Below the pieces are notes generated by a model that saw only the letters and a program-made list of their open reading frames with translations, was not told where the DNA came from and ran no database searches. Position numbers and translations under genes: made by a program. Below, piece after piece: positions 26,701-35,470 of a stretch of 64,000 bases of DNA. The DNA comes from JAUWKC01 sp035527845. Its GTDB lineage: Bacteria > Planctomycetota > Phycisphaerae > Sedimentisphaerales > Anaerobacaceae. Location: positions 29,446 to 93,445 of the forward strand of contig DATKZT010000031.1 of NCBI GenBank assembly GCA_035527845.1, in the 5' to 3' direction. Each line of letters opens with the position of its first letter. Position 1 is the first letter of the stretch.

Positions 26701-28468
26701 CGATGCCTGTGAGTCCGACAATCTTGTCAGGATTAACATAGCCGAGACAGATCCGCTGGTCCCGGGTGATGCAGCCGGCAAGACGTTCAGTTTCGAAGTC
26801 GGCAGCAACCTGGTTCAGACAAGCAGCACCAATGTGACCAACGCAACGGGCGGTGAAGCCGCCATTATGGGGACCCAGGACAATACCAAAATTTATGTTC
26901 CGCCCTTCGCCATTGCCGGCGCCAACGATACCCAGGCGCTTACACTCACCATCGAGCGCTACGGCGACCCCGGCGACGCCGTCGAAGGAAGCAACGATAC
27001 CACGGCCAGCGCCGTGTATGACTTCAAATTTGATGAGGAGGGAGTCTCAATCGACGTGGACCACACTTTCACAGTGACCATGAGCTTCCAACTGCCCCAA
27101 GGCATGAGCCAGCAAGAATTCGAAGCCACGCTGGAGATTCGTTATTTCGATGCGGGCGAGCACCAGTGGAAGACCGACGGCATTTCCAACGTCCGCATCA
27201 ACTGGGCGAATAATACGATTATGTTTGAGATCAGCCACCTGACGAAGTTCGCTGCCTTCGTAGAGGTCATCGGTCCCTGCATGACCACCGTGCCGGATGT
27301 TCTGAACCTGACCGAGGCCGCTGCCGAAACGGCCCTTAACGATGCCAACCTCGTAAAAGGCGCTATAACTTACGAGTACAGTGACACAGTCGATGCAGGT
27401 CTGGTTATGGAGCAGGAACCGACTTCCGGAACTTCCGCGCCCTGCGACTCAGCGGTCAACCTTGTCATATCCACCGGTCCCTGCATGACCACCGTGCCGG
27501 ACGTTCTGAACATAACCGAGGCTGTTGCCGAAACGGCTCTTAACGATGCCAACCTCGTAAAAGGCGCCGTAACTTACGAGTACAGTGACACAGTCGATGC
27601 AGGTCTGGTTATGGAGCAGGACCCGACTTCCGGAACGTCTGTCCACTGCGATTCAGCGGTCAACCTTGTCATATCCACCGGTCCGTGCATGGCCACTGTG
27701 CCGGACGTCCTCGGCATGACCGAGGCTGCTGCCGAGACCGCTCTGAACGCCGATGACCTTGTTAAAGGCGCTGTCACCTATGAGTGCAGCGATACCGTCG
27801 ATGCGGGTCTGGTTATGGAGCAGCACCCGGCTTCCGGAGCTTCCGTCCCCTGCAATTCGGCCGTCAATCTTGTAATATCCACCGGTCCGTGCACGGCTTC
27901 CGTGCCGGACGTTCTCGGCATGACCGAAGCTGTCGCCGAGACGACCCTAATCGCCAATGACCTTGTCAAAGGCAACGTGACTTTCGAGTACAGCGATACG
28001 GTTGCGGCCAGCCTGGTAATTGCTCAGGACCCCGCCAGCGGCGCAACACTGCCCATCGGCTCGGCTGTCAATATCGTCGTCTCATTAGGGCCGCCGGAGG
28101 TGATTGCTATTAAGAAATGCCTCGTCAAAGCTGAAGACTCCGGCGGACCAGACATGGTCCTTATTCTGGGCCGGATGGAAGCTGCCGCTGCCGACCTCGC
28201 TGATGCTGACACTATCCGGGTGACCGTTTACTCCCCCGATGTTGTAACTCCATACGTTGTGTCTTTCCCCATCGACGATAAGGCCTTCAACGGGGACACC
28301 TACAACTATGCCAGGACAGACAACGCCTCCGAGACTTCCTTCAAATTCGACACAACAAGTGGAGAGTTCTCTTTTGTGGCAAAGAATATCGATCTGACCG
28401 GCTTGGCCTGCCCATTGTCTATCGAGATTGAGATAGGCGACTACTTTGGAGTGGGGCAGGGCGGATGA
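23738..28468 (+). CDS. large secreted protein with carboxypeptidase-regulatory-like and PASTA repeats
   Basis: The 1576-residue protein has a signal peptide (about 1-28, SSIRSRQAATVVFSLCLLAV) and a strong ribosome binding site (AAGGAGG, 8 bases before the ATG). Residues about 30-560 hold several carboxypeptidase-regulatory-like beta-sandwich repeats (patterns such as GSITGAVTKDSDGSPISSLW and TGVVTDEAGFPVLGAEVYLE), then similar units around 740-930. Four PASTA-like repeats follow (about 1180-1450), and a C-terminal beta-rich domain. PASTA domains usually bind peptidoglycan fragments in bacterial Ser/Thr kinases or penicillin-binding proteins; here there is no kinase, so the protein may bind wall or surface polymers. 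No catalytic site is seen. Function is unknown. Confidence 0.8.
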   Translation: MSSIRSRQAATVVFSLCLLAVSRTVFPGSITGAVTKDSDGSPISSLWLFAYDYNTGAWQGYGQTDAAGVYEITAMPTGTYRVRVYTSGTEYRPEYYDDVCDEDFATPVDVNAGEQTSGIDFGLAVGGSISGRAADVNGLALEGVDITLYQGEDPFIADERAWDWVDSTSTDANGRYELTGLCERRYHLRVDPQQVSGTHYVEADLYNVQVFLGAETPDMNVTLRQAALIYGYVTTVDGNAIPSAEVVADASWREDAWDWHAAWTDSNGMYELWVAPSPGKFYPVWVDRASLGENYYESRWDANFYKAAYAGTRVDYTLELAGAVTGRVVNEDGVGIEGVWVEHDWGKYGNFGAWTETDSDGYFNLGSLPTGINYISVDTWWPVEQGGVKYAVGEAYAGPIDIAAGDVCDVGAFTIYEAGMVTGVVTDEAGFPVLGAEVYLEGQDIDGNPADSDEGFTDSFGQFTLDYVAPGTYVLSSERHGFITTIVTDITVNRGQHVDRDMVLKSSAEGAAMSGMIANYDDLALYDSENAVYYPYYDDTAYAEWGLPEFELIAVRADVSPTERDFLEPDRIIVGSLDDDEIDDGYGDYFEQDPCETPGRYQMALPSGDIAVGLNVVRDFLPGWGGCVIFHDWQRFDFAKGDVRHDVNFTAVTGDTGTLKGDISVPPDYNHFPEDWCLIFAYALDANNNPKTGIPLGDAAAFPGWTTQYEFRDLPVGKYQLKAYARNLASVLDLAPVTVVADANTILNISFTSGSTLTGHITDANSGADVNTALVTIEETGKQATTDDSGNYTIKGINAGLYTVSVSASGYADAQVADVNIEPNSTKVLDFALDSTIGSISGTVRTADGNNINGVTVLAYNETDGTYDTTETVGGTFTITDLTPGEYILAVDTDDLGYGVVTYPPDPNRITLAPDSQVNDVNIIVGTLQPPLFTVYSSAGSDVPPVLSMEFHSNLPLNAEPNIIVIDGNGALHDFTSNPAINRFTIVYDACESDNLVRINIAETDPLVPGDAAGKTFSFEVGSNLVQTSSTNVTNATGGEAAIMGTQDNTKIYVPPFAIAGANDTQALTLTIERYGDPGDAVEGSNDTTASAVYDFKFDEEGVSIDVDHTFTVTMSFQLPQGMSQQEFEATLEIRYFDAGEHQWKTDGISNVRINWANNTIMFEISHLTKFAAFVEVIGPCMTTVPDVLNLTEAAAETALNDANLVKGAITYEYSDTVDAGLVMEQEPTSGTSAPCDSAVNLVISTGPCMTTVPDVLNITEAVAETALNDANLVKGAVTYEYSDTVDAGLVMEQDPTSGTSVHCDSAVNLVISTGPCMATVPDVLGMTEAAAETALNADDLVKGAVTYECSDTVDAGLVMEQHPASGASVPCNSAVNLVISTGPCTASVPDVLGMTEAVAETTLIANDLVKGNVTFEYSDTVAASLVIAQDPASGATLPIGSAVNIVVSLGPPEVIAIKKCLVKAEDSGGPDMVLILGRMEAAAADLADADTIRVTVYSPDVVTPYVVSFPIDDKAFNGDTYNYARTDNASETSFKFDTTSGEFSFVAKNIDLTGLACPLSIEIEIGDYFGVGQGG
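27276..28090 (+). repeat. four tandem PASTA-coding repeats of about 200 bases
   Basis: Units start at about 27276, 27477, 27680 and 27881, each about 201 bases (67 residues). Each codes for G-P-C-M-T-T-V-P-D-V-L, then E-A-A-A-E-T-A-L, D-T-V-D-A-GLVMEQ and N-L-V-I-S-T. Units 1 and 2 differ at few positions, units 3 and 4 more. The pattern points to fairly recent internal duplication. Confidence 0.8.
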
Positions 28469-28469
28469 G

Positions 28470-28500
28470 CAGGGGCAGCGGTCCTTGAGAACCGCCCCTG
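28470..28500 (+). terminator. hairpin after the PASTA gene
   Basis: CAGGGGC and GCGGT pair with ACCGC and CCCTG around CCTTGAG, directly after the stop codon of the PASTA gene. There is no T-run, so it is either a processing/stability hairpin or a weak terminator. Confidence 0.5.
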
Positions 28501-28598
28501 TACGCAAATAAAGAGAACTGGCAAAGCGTATGCGCCCGTCGCTCTTCCGACATCGGCTGATCGCTCGGGCTGCCCTGTGTCCACCACTCAGTTAGGCC

Positions 28599-28626
28599 TT
28601 GCACCTCAGAGGAGAAAAGCTAAAAT
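28599..28626 (+). promoter_or_regulatory. promoter of the small EF-Tu-domain-like gene
   Basis: TTGCAC (28599-28604), a 16-base spacer and TAAAAT (28621-28626), about 55 bases before the ATG at 28682. Confidence 0.5.
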
Positions 28627-28681
28627 ACCCCACAGTGAGTTGATTCGAAGGCAAGCATTTGGACTTTGAGGAGTTACACAG

Positions 28682-28936
28682 ATGCCTGAAGAAAAAATTG
28701 GCACAGTATCGGATTTCTTTGCCCGACCGGTCGTCGCCGCCATCGAGCTCGAAGCAGCCTTGAAAGTGGGCGAGAAAATCCACATCAAGGGGCACACTAC
28801 CGATCTGGAGGTCGTTGTTGAGTCGATGCAGATTCACAACGAGAACGTCGACGAGGCTCAACCGGGAGATTCGATTGGCGTGAAGGTTGGCGACCGCGTC
28901 AGACACGGGGACTTGGTTTACAAGGTTGTCGACTGA
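28682..28936 (+). CDS. translation elongation factor-like protein (EF-Tu domain 2-like)
   Basis: The 84-residue protein reads like one beta-barrel domain: IGTVSDFFARPVVAAIELEA, then LKVGEKIHIKGHTTDLEVVV and M-Q-I-H-N-E-N-VDEAQPGDSIGVKVGDRVR. This is the EF-Tu/IF2 domain 2 pattern found in small stand-alone proteins annotated as translation elongation factor-like. No GTPase domain is present, and the role is not established. A GAGGAG ribosome binding site lies 9 bases upstream. It is monocistronic. Confidence 0.8.
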   Translation: MPEEKIGTVSDFFARPVVAAIELEAALKVGEKIHIKGHTTDLEVVVESMQIHNENVDEAQPGDSIGVKVGDRVRHGDLVYKVVD

Positions 28937-29087
28937 GTCGCGGCTTACGCCCCCCCCTGGGCCAATCGCAGGTGGGCCGGCCGTTACAGGTTATTGTTGC
29001 CCCATGCCGGCTGGTGAACGCCGCCGTTTCGCACGGCCCCGCTTCCACATCGGAGGGTGCGATGCATCCCACCACAAAACTTTTGGG

Positions 29088-29135
29088 TCATTCCGAGCGC
29101 AGCCTGTGGTGAGCACCGTCGAACCACCGAGGAAT
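29088..29135. repeat. dispersed-repeat relic
   Basis: GGTCATTCCGAGCGCAGCC and the distal CGAGGAATCC are the two arms of the dispersed repeat family. The surrounding stretch 28937-29289 has no gene. Confidence 0.4.
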
Positions 29136-29289
29136 CCAGCAAAAAAAACCACCACGCCCCGCGTCGCCTCCTCATCTGTTATTGCCACGGCGAAGTCCTG
29201 TAGGAAGCCGGGCTGGCCAAGCCGGATCAAACCCAATTGCAGACTCGGGGTGATTTTTGTAAGATCATTGATGTCCTACGGAGAAAATT

Positions 29290-30759
29290 ATGTTCTGTAA
29301 CCGTATAAACGGGAAATCTCAGCTAGTGACAGCTTCGCCATCTCCCCTGTTGGTTGTCATCTTGTCCGTTTTGGCAGGGTCAGGACGTCAGGTGCACGCG
29401 GCGGGCTGGGATAAGGTACACCCTGATTACAGGCACGCATCCGCCGCGGCGTGCGAAGAATGGCGAGACCTGAAGTATGGAGTCCGCATCCATTGGGGCG
29501 TATATTCGCTTTGGCACGTTGAGGCCTCCTGGCCCTTTCGCGATTTGCCGAACGAAAAGAAGCAGGAATACCAGCAATTGTATAAGAGGTTTAATCCCAC
29601 GGAGTTCGATGCCGAAAAATGGATGCAGATGTTCGAGCGATGGGGTGTGAAATGCTTCGCCTTCACTGCCAAGCACCACGATGGCTTCTCCATGTTCGAC
29701 ACAAGAACACGAGTCAAACGGCGTTTCAACTGGCTTGCTACTGATGCACCACAAATAGAACAGTGCGATCTCGCCTATAGCATCATGGAGACCCCTTTTC
29801 AGCGGGACATTATCAAGGAGCTGTGCGGTGCGGCTCATAAGCACGGAATTGCGATTGACCTCTATTTCTCTCATCCTGACTGGTATGATGCAGACTTTCG
29901 TTTCGATAAATGGAACGTTGCACGCGACGCAAACTACACACCAGAGATCGACCCGGCAGGTTTCGCACGTTTTGCCAAACGTCACAGGGAGCAGATCCGC
30001 GAGCTGCTCACCAATTACGGGAAAATTGATATGATGTGTCTCGACATGCACCTGCCTGATTTCTGCTGGCCCGCGTTGAAAGAATCAGTCATGCTGGCCC
30101 GGCGGCTCCAGCCTGATGTTCTGCTGCGAAAACGCGGCATTGGCGCCTACGGCGACTATATGACGCCTGAGCGGTGGGCGCCCAACAGCCCCGAGGACAA
30201 GCGATTGGATAAGCCCTGGATGGTAATCGACCCCTTGGGAGAGACCTTTGCTTATCAGCCTGATGGCGACAAATACAGAACTGGTAGCTGGATCCTCTCC
30301 AACCTCATCGATATTGTGGCCAAGGGCGGCCTCTTCATGCCCTGTATCGGTCCTGATGAAAAAGGACTTTTCCACCCCAAAGCCATACAGGAATTCGAAT
30401 ACGTGGGCGACTGGCTCAAAGTCAACGGCGAGGCAATCTACAACACACGTCCCTGGAAACACTGGAAAGAAGGACAGGATGTGTGGTTCACACGCAGCAA
30501 AGACCGAAAGTACGTTTATGCGATTTGCAGGGGATGGCCGGGGGCGGAGTTTTCGAGCCGGTTGATCCGTGCGCGACAAAACTCACAAATCATAATGTTG
30601 GGCGTCGATGAACCACTTAAGTGGCGCAGCGACCCGGACAGAGGACTTGTTATCGATGTGCCCGACAACCTGCAGACGGAAGCGAGCCGTCCCTGCAAAC
30701 AGTACTATGTATTCAGGATAGAACAAGAGCCTGCCGGAACGGTATCAGACCCAATGTGA
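29290..30759 (+). CDS. secreted alpha-L-fucosidase-like enzyme (GH29)
   Basis: The 489-residue protein has an N-terminal signal peptide (to about residue 36, G-R-Q-V-H-A-A). GH29 motifs follow: KYGVRIHWGVYSLWH (about 59-73), WGVKCFAFTAKHHDGFSMFD (about 117-136) and N-Y-GKIDMMCLDMHLPDFCWP (about 238-258), the region that carries the nucleophilic aspartate. The enzyme would remove fucose from external glycans. A GGAGAA ribosome binding site precedes the ATG. It converges with the large gene at 30819 with 59 bases between the stops, which suggests a glycan-degrading pair. The last residues (about 440-489) are not typical and may form a small extra domain. Confidence 0.83.
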   Translation: MFCNRINGKSQLVTASPSPLLVVILSVLAGSGRQVHAAGWDKVHPDYRHASAAACEEWRDLKYGVRIHWGVYSLWHVEASWPFRDLPNEKKQEYQQLYKRFNPTEFDAEKWMQMFERWGVKCFAFTAKHHDGFSMFDTRTRVKRRFNWLATDAPQIEQCDLAYSIMETPFQRDIIKELCGAAHKHGIAIDLYFSHPDWYDADFRFDKWNVARDANYTPEIDPAGFARFAKRHREQIRELLTNYGKIDMMCLDMHLPDFCWPALKESVMLARRLQPDVLLRKRGIGAYGDYMTPERWAPNSPEDKRLDKPWMVIDPLGETFAYQPDGDKYRTGSWILSNLIDIVAKGGLFMPCIGPDEKGLFHPKAIQEFEYVGDWLKVNGEAIYNTRPWKHWKEGQDVWFTRSKDRKYVYAICRGWPGAEFSSRLIRARQNSQIIMLGVDEPLKWRSDPDRGLVIDVPDNLQTEASRPCKQYYVFRIEQEPAGTVSDPM

Positions 30760-30818
30760 TGTATCAGGATCATAATCTGGCTCGTGTTCTTTCTCCTCAT
30801 CGGATTCGTGCACTTCGC

Positions 30819-33800
30819 CTATTCGAGCAATTCGGCTTGTTTGGCAAGGACGGTCGGCTTGAGCTTTACTCGGACCATGCCAATCGGATGGAAGCGGCCG
30901 CCCGGTTTCCACGCCGTATACATAATTGTATAGACGTTGTCGCCTTCGGGTATCAGGCCCAGCGGCGTCCGCATGGTCTTCCACCATCTCTTTACCTTTG
31001 TGCGGATGGGGAAATACGTTGCCTTTGACCAGTGGAGCCCATCTGTCGATAGCGAGTATCCGAACATGTTCGGCAGATTCAGAGACTGTGGTCCCCCGTC
31101 AAAGAGCGCGATATAGGTTTGATCGGGAAGCTGCGTCACAATCGGATTTTCGAGAAAAGTCGGGTGTATGCTCGTGACGGGATTAGTGTCTTGTCCCATC
31201 CTGAACCACGGTCCGGCCAGGTCGTTCGCTTCGGCCAGGCCAACGTGCCATCTGCCCTGCGTGCCATAGATGCGTTGCTCGCCTTCAAACGGAAAAGCGC
31301 CCCCGTAGAAGCCGTACCATTTATCACCAACCTGGTACGGAAAGAATGAATCCACTCCCTGGCGGCCCTCCCAAGCCTGGCTCTGGAGCCCCGGCTCGAT
31401 TATGATGCCGACGTCCTCGTAAGGCCCCCCGATACCTTCCATGCCGGGAACCGTTGATACCGCGCGCCAGATTCTGCCGAAGGAATGCACAGGCGGAATT
31501 TCCGGATTGCACGTATAGGCGACGTAGAAGCCGTTCCAGCGCCCCTCCTTTTCGTTGAATACCGGCATAAAGGCCCAAAGCGATGCCCTGCGGTCCGAGG
31601 CGGGGTGGTCCTGCTTGATGTGCGTGTACTTGCCGCTTGCCTGGTACAAAGTAGCAACACGCTCCCAATTCATCGCATCCTTGCTTACCCAATGACCAAT
31701 TCGCGTTTTTACCCTGTCGAATGAACGCTCCCGTCCTCTGATGCCGGCCCGCTCGGTGGGGAACATGTGGTAAGTATCGCCCAGTTTGAGCGCTCGGCCC
31801 CCTTCGAAGCCACCGACAATGTCGTATGTTCCGGGTGAACCTTCGTCCACAACCGGTTTGTCCGGCCCGCCGAGTATCTCGAAGATTGACTCGCTCAGGT
31901 ACTTTTGTATATCATCCTGCGGCTCCGGATTCGTGAGAAATGCCACCTCAGCCTTGAAGTCCCTTACCTCCTTTCGATACATCTCGACCAACTGAGTCCA
32001 GTGGTAATTCACCGGCTTGCCATCCACACTGCCGATAATGGGAACTTTGCGGTGGGGCGTCTGAAGTGTCTGGGCGTACCGATATGTATCTTCAGTCAAG
32101 GCCACAAGCTTTTCATACTCGGCAAAACTCTCCTCCAAATAGCAAGCGGCTTTCTGCATATCGTTTACATCTGCGCTGAGACGATAACGAAGCACATTCA
32201 TCACCGCCTGCGCCTTTGCACAGTAGCACCTGCTCATCGCGCGAATGCAGTGAATGTCGTTTCGCAGCCGCTCGAATTCCGCTTTGTTCCTGGTGACGTG
32301 CGGAGCGGCGGCCTCAATCGCTTCGACCGCATTTCCGGAAAACCGCTCGACCTCTTCTATGATTTGCGGCGGAGTCTCCCCTTTGTGCTCTTGACCATGC
32401 CATTCCTTTGTGACGTACTCCTGCAAACGCTCACCCGGAGGCGAATCCGACTGCCAAAGATCCTCCCAAGGATTATACAAGTTGGGGTCCGTAAGCTGAT
32501 GCAGAGTCATCCCCAATGACATGGTTTGCCTGTTGCCTCCAGTGATGCCAAATCGGCGCAGGATTCTCGGCGCACATTCGCCCGCATCGTTATATGCGGC
32601 AAGAATCTTCTCGCTGGCTTCGTTGCTGCCGTACACATCACACAGCCGGGATATCCAGTGCTCACGCTCCTGTTCTGCCGGCCGATCGGGATTCCAGGCG
32701 TAGTAGGCCCACGCCTCGAACCATATCCAGTCACGTTCAATCTGCGCAGCGAAAACCGGGTCCTTGTCGGGCACATTGGGCCAGTCCCAATAGGCCAGCG
32801 GATACAAGTGCAAACCATCAGCACCCAACCTCGGCTTGAACGACTGGACACACTTTTTGATGCATCGCACCGACCCATAACGAAACGGCTCGAGATTTGC
32901 CAGCAGGTGCACGTTCGCAATGTGCGTCGAGCCGAGATTGCTCATCAACCGATGGATTTCCTGATACCGGCCTCTCTCTTCATAGGTGGTGAGGCTCTCC
33001 CCATTGAATTTCGTCATCGTATACAGATTCTCGTAAGACGGCAAAGCAGCCGACACAATGTCCAGGTTGTCCTCGATATGGTGCGCCCGAAGAATTATCG
33101 GCGGAAGCTCGACCTTGCCGACGGCGCTAAGCCCGTCCTTTACCCCGGGGATTATCACGTCCTTGAGCCAGTGCAATTGGTTGTCCCTGCCCGTTAGTGC
33201 CTCACCAAGGCAGATAAGCAGACCCACATTGGGATAGGTTCTTACAAATTCAGCAATGGACTTGCGCGTGTAGTCTTCCAGCAAAGGCGTCGGGTCTCGG
33301 TGCTGAGTATCAATGCCGTTCCTTTCGGCAAATGGCTTTGACACAATAATGTTGTAGAACATCTGAATGACCCATATACCGCGCCTGTCGGCCTCGGTCG
33401 TAATGTAGTTGTACATCTCGACATTTCGGGCAAATGTCTCCTCGGAGACCTCAACGGCGTAAGGGTAGTCCTTTAGCCGCACGAGCGAAGCAAAAGGGTG
33501 GCCGTTCCAGAGATAAAGCGTGTTCATCCGATTCTCAACCAGGAAATCAAGATATTTCTTCCATTGCTCCTTGTCGTAGAAAAAAGCAAAAGTTTCAGGC
33601 GTATAGGGATATTCATAAACCTTACGCCCCGGCAGGTATTCGGTCTTCTGCATCCCGATGCATGTTCCGCGCATTGACAACTTCGGTGCATCACAAAAAC
33701 GCAGATTTTGAGGCAACTTTTTTTCTTTTCGCACCCGATCGGCAAGTTCGAGGCAGCCATAAATAGTCCCGGAATCGTCACTGCCGACCACAACAATCTG

Positions 33801-34136
33801 GTCTTTCACTGCATGGATAAAAAAAGCTTCCCTGCCGGATAAAGCGCCTTCCACTTTAAGCCTTCCCCCCTCTACAAGCCGCTCAACAGCCGGATTCTTG
33901 CCTATAGTCCCCACAATTATTGCCGGAATCGACTCGGGCGATTTGCTTGATCTTACAATCCTGCATCGAAGTCCTGCGGCATCAAGGGCTTCACGGAGTC
34001 TGTCTGCTCCGAACTGCACTCTGGGTGTTGCCTCCTGACTCATGCCAAGGACAATTTCCGACGTATTCGCTTCTGCCCGGCATGTAGAGAAGCAGAAAAC
34101 CAATCCGACTGACAATGAAACAATCAGTAGTTTCAT
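30819..34136 (-). CDS. secreted two-part protein: hexosaminidase/glucuronidase-like barrel plus beta-propeller
   Basis: The protein of about 1105 residues starts at the ATG at 34136 (AAAGGG 7-9 bases upstream; signal peptide MKLLIVSLSVGLVFCFSTCR), not at the longer frame. Residues about 25-170 have the beta-alpha fold of the GH20/GH67 N-terminal domain (VVGSDDSGTIYGCLELADRV). A TIM-barrel-like region follows (about 170-600; FLVENRMNTLYLWNGH, GIWVIQMFYNI), a helical part (about 600-770), and a C-terminal part (about 780-1100) with blades like GH43/GH32 propellers (GHWVSKDAMNWERVATLYQ, GYSLSTDGLHWSKATYFP). I do not recognise the exact family. It probably works with the fucosidase next door on a complex glycan. 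No dockerin-like end is present. Confidence 0.65.
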   Translation of the reverse strand: MKLLIVSLSVGLVFCFSTCRAEANTSEIVLGMSQEATPRVQFGADRLREALDAAGLRCRIVRSSKSPESIPAIIVGTIGKNPAVERLVEGGRLKVEGALSGREAFFIHAVKDQIVVVGSDDSGTIYGCLELADRVRKEKKLPQNLRFCDAPKLSMRGTCIGMQKTEYLPGRKVYEYPYTPETFAFFYDKEQWKKYLDFLVENRMNTLYLWNGHPFASLVRLKDYPYAVEVSEETFARNVEMYNYITTEADRRGIWVIQMFYNIIVSKPFAERNGIDTQHRDPTPLLEDYTRKSIAEFVRTYPNVGLLICLGEALTGRDNQLHWLKDVIIPGVKDGLSAVGKVELPPIILRAHHIEDNLDIVSAALPSYENLYTMTKFNGESLTTYEERGRYQEIHRLMSNLGSTHIANVHLLANLEPFRYGSVRCIKKCVQSFKPRLGADGLHLYPLAYWDWPNVPDKDPVFAAQIERDWIWFEAWAYYAWNPDRPAEQEREHWISRLCDVYGSNEASEKILAAYNDAGECAPRILRRFGITGGNRQTMSLGMTLHQLTDPNLYNPWEDLWQSDSPPGERLQEYVTKEWHGQEHKGETPPQIIEEVERFSGNAVEAIEAAAPHVTRNKAEFERLRNDIHCIRAMSRCYCAKAQAVMNVLRYRLSADVNDMQKAACYLEESFAEYEKLVALTEDTYRYAQTLQTPHRKVPIIGSVDGKPVNYHWTQLVEMYRKEVRDFKAEVAFLTNPEPQDDIQKYLSESIFEILGGPDKPVVDEGSPGTYDIVGGFEGGRALKLGDTYHMFPTERAGIRGRERSFDRVKTRIGHWVSKDAMNWERVATLYQASGKYTHIKQDHPASDRRASLWAFMPVFNEKEGRWNGFYVAYTCNPEIPPVHSFGRIWRAVSTVPGMEGIGGPYEDVGIIIEPGLQSQAWEGRQGVDSFFPYQVGDKWYGFYGGAFPFEGEQRIYGTQGRWHVGLAEANDLAGPWFRMGQDTNPVTSIHPTFLENPIVTQLPDQTYIALFDGGPQSLNLPNMFGYSLSTDGLHWSKATYFPIRTKVKRWWKTMRTPLGLIPEGDNVYTIMYTAWKPGGRFHPIGMVRVKLKPTVLAKQAELLE

Positions 34137-34304
34137 GTTGATGCCCTTTCTCAGAGACGCCCACTCATTCTGCCGGAACAAAAAGGCCGTGAGAAGATTC
34201 TTAGATGTACTCCAGCCCTCTTGGGCTGGGAACCTTGGCAAGAGACGAGATACTCATTGACGGGCGGTCGTTCATAGGATTGCTTCGCGTGCAAATATTT
34301 TCGT

Positions 34305-34940
34305 CTATTTGAGCTCGACGGACCAATACGCATGGTCGAGGAACTGCTTCCAGCTTCGGTATCGCTGGTGGCCGAGGTGGACATGGACGAGGGGGTTGTG
34401 CCTGGGCCTGATGGGTTTTTGGACGAGGGTCATGCCGGCGTCGCGCGGGGTGCGGCCTCCTTTCCTGACATTGCACCCGGTGCACGCGCAAACGACATTC
34501 TCCCAGGTGGATTTGCCGCCCATGGTCCGTGGGATGATATGGTCGAGTGACAATTCGGTGGTCGGGTATCGTTTGCCGCAGTACTGGCAGCGGTTTTTAT
34601 CGCGGGCGAAGATGTTTCGCCGGTTGAATTTGACCTCGTTGCGCGGTAGTCGGTCGTAGAAGAGCAGACGGATGATGCGCGGGACGGCGATATAGAAATT
34701 GACCGTGCAAATCCAGTCGTGGCCGTCCGGCTCGAAAGTCCGCCTGAACTGGCTGACCTCACACCAGCTCTCGAAGTCGTAGTTGGAGTATCTTCCCTCT
34801 TCCAAAGAGACGACCTCGGCGAGATCTCGAAACAGCAAAGAAAAGGCTCTCCGTGCACCGACTATGCGGATAGGCATATAGTGCTTGTTGAGCACCAGAA
34901 CATTGCAGTCCAAACCCGATTTGTAATCGCTGCCAATCAT
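34305..34940 (-). CDS. HNH endonuclease family protein
   Basis: The 211-residue protein has a C-terminal HNH domain: CQYCGKRYPTTELSLDHIIP (about residues 121-140), then GGKSTWENVVCACTGCNVRK, giving two CxxC pairs for zinc, the H of D-H-I and the N of W-E-N. The N-terminal half (about 1-110) has the pattern LVLNKHYMPIRIVGARRAFS, common in stand-alone HNH proteins of this kind. It could be a nuclease of unknown target. A TATAAT lies 6 bases before the ATG, so the mRNA is probably leaderless. Confidence 0.85.
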   Translation of the reverse strand: MIGSDYKSGLDCNVLVLNKHYMPIRIVGARRAFSLLFRDLAEVVSLEEGRYSNYDFESWCEVSQFRRTFEPDGHDWICTVNFYIAVPRIIRLLFYDRLPRNEVKFNRRNIFARDKNRCQYCGKRYPTTELSLDHIIPRTMGGKSTWENVVCACTGCNVRKGGRTPRDAGMTLVQKPIRPRHNPLVHVHLGHQRYRSWKQFLDHAYWSVELK

Positions 34941-34946
34941 TATTCC

Positions 34947-34975
34947 ATTATACCAAATCAGCCCTGCGAGCGCAA
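34947..34975 (-). promoter_or_regulatory. promoter of the HNH gene
   Basis: Minus strand: TTGCGC (34975-34970), a 17-base spacer and TATAAT (34952-34947). The start codon follows after 6 bases. Confidence 0.65.
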
Positions 34976-35045
34976 GTCAGCTGACCATGTAAATAACAGA
35001 AATTCCCGTTGTCTGCAAGCAGAAAAACGCCGGAGGTAAGAGGGG

Positions 35046-35222
35046 GGTGCACTTCGCGTTTGTAGGTGGATTCTTTGCCCGTATCATTGACCCCGTTTCT
35101 TCCCGATTCGTTTTCCCCTGTTGTCATTCCTGCGAAAGCAGGAATCCAGCCCCCTCGTAAGGCCTGCACGACCATAGAAGCCCAATAGCCTGCCTTCCTA
35201 CCTACAAATATGAAGTGCACCC
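35046..35222. mobile_element. inverted-repeat element with internal palindromic repeat
   Basis: GGTGCACTTCGCGTTTGTAGG (from 35046) is found inverted as CCTACAAATATGAAGTGCACC (to 35222), with about 130 bases between. The inside holds GTCATTCCTGCGAAAGCAGGA (35122-35145), a dispersed palindrome. No gene is present. The rest of 34976-35470 shows nothing else. It looks like a MITE or other small mobile repeat. Confidence 0.45.
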
Positions 35223-35470
35223 GTAAGAGGGCTCTCAGCGTTGTAACAAGAATATTCCTGGCTGGGCGCCGAGTGTACGGCGAGGCTCGGCGACGGGTCC
35301 GTGGTACGTTCGAGAAAGCTGCTGCACCTATCACAGGTACAAGAGGCGATTAGACGGTGAAAGCGGCGGCAGCTGCATCAAAACACCGCTGCCTCCACAT
35401 CCCGGACCGATGCCGACATAAAGCAATCCTTCACCTCGATCGGAATCAACAAGGCAGAGAGTACCTTCTG

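Noticed and set aside
27276..28090. CRISPR-like tandem repeats
   Set aside because: Units of about 200 bases are in frame, code for PASTA domains and have no spacers.
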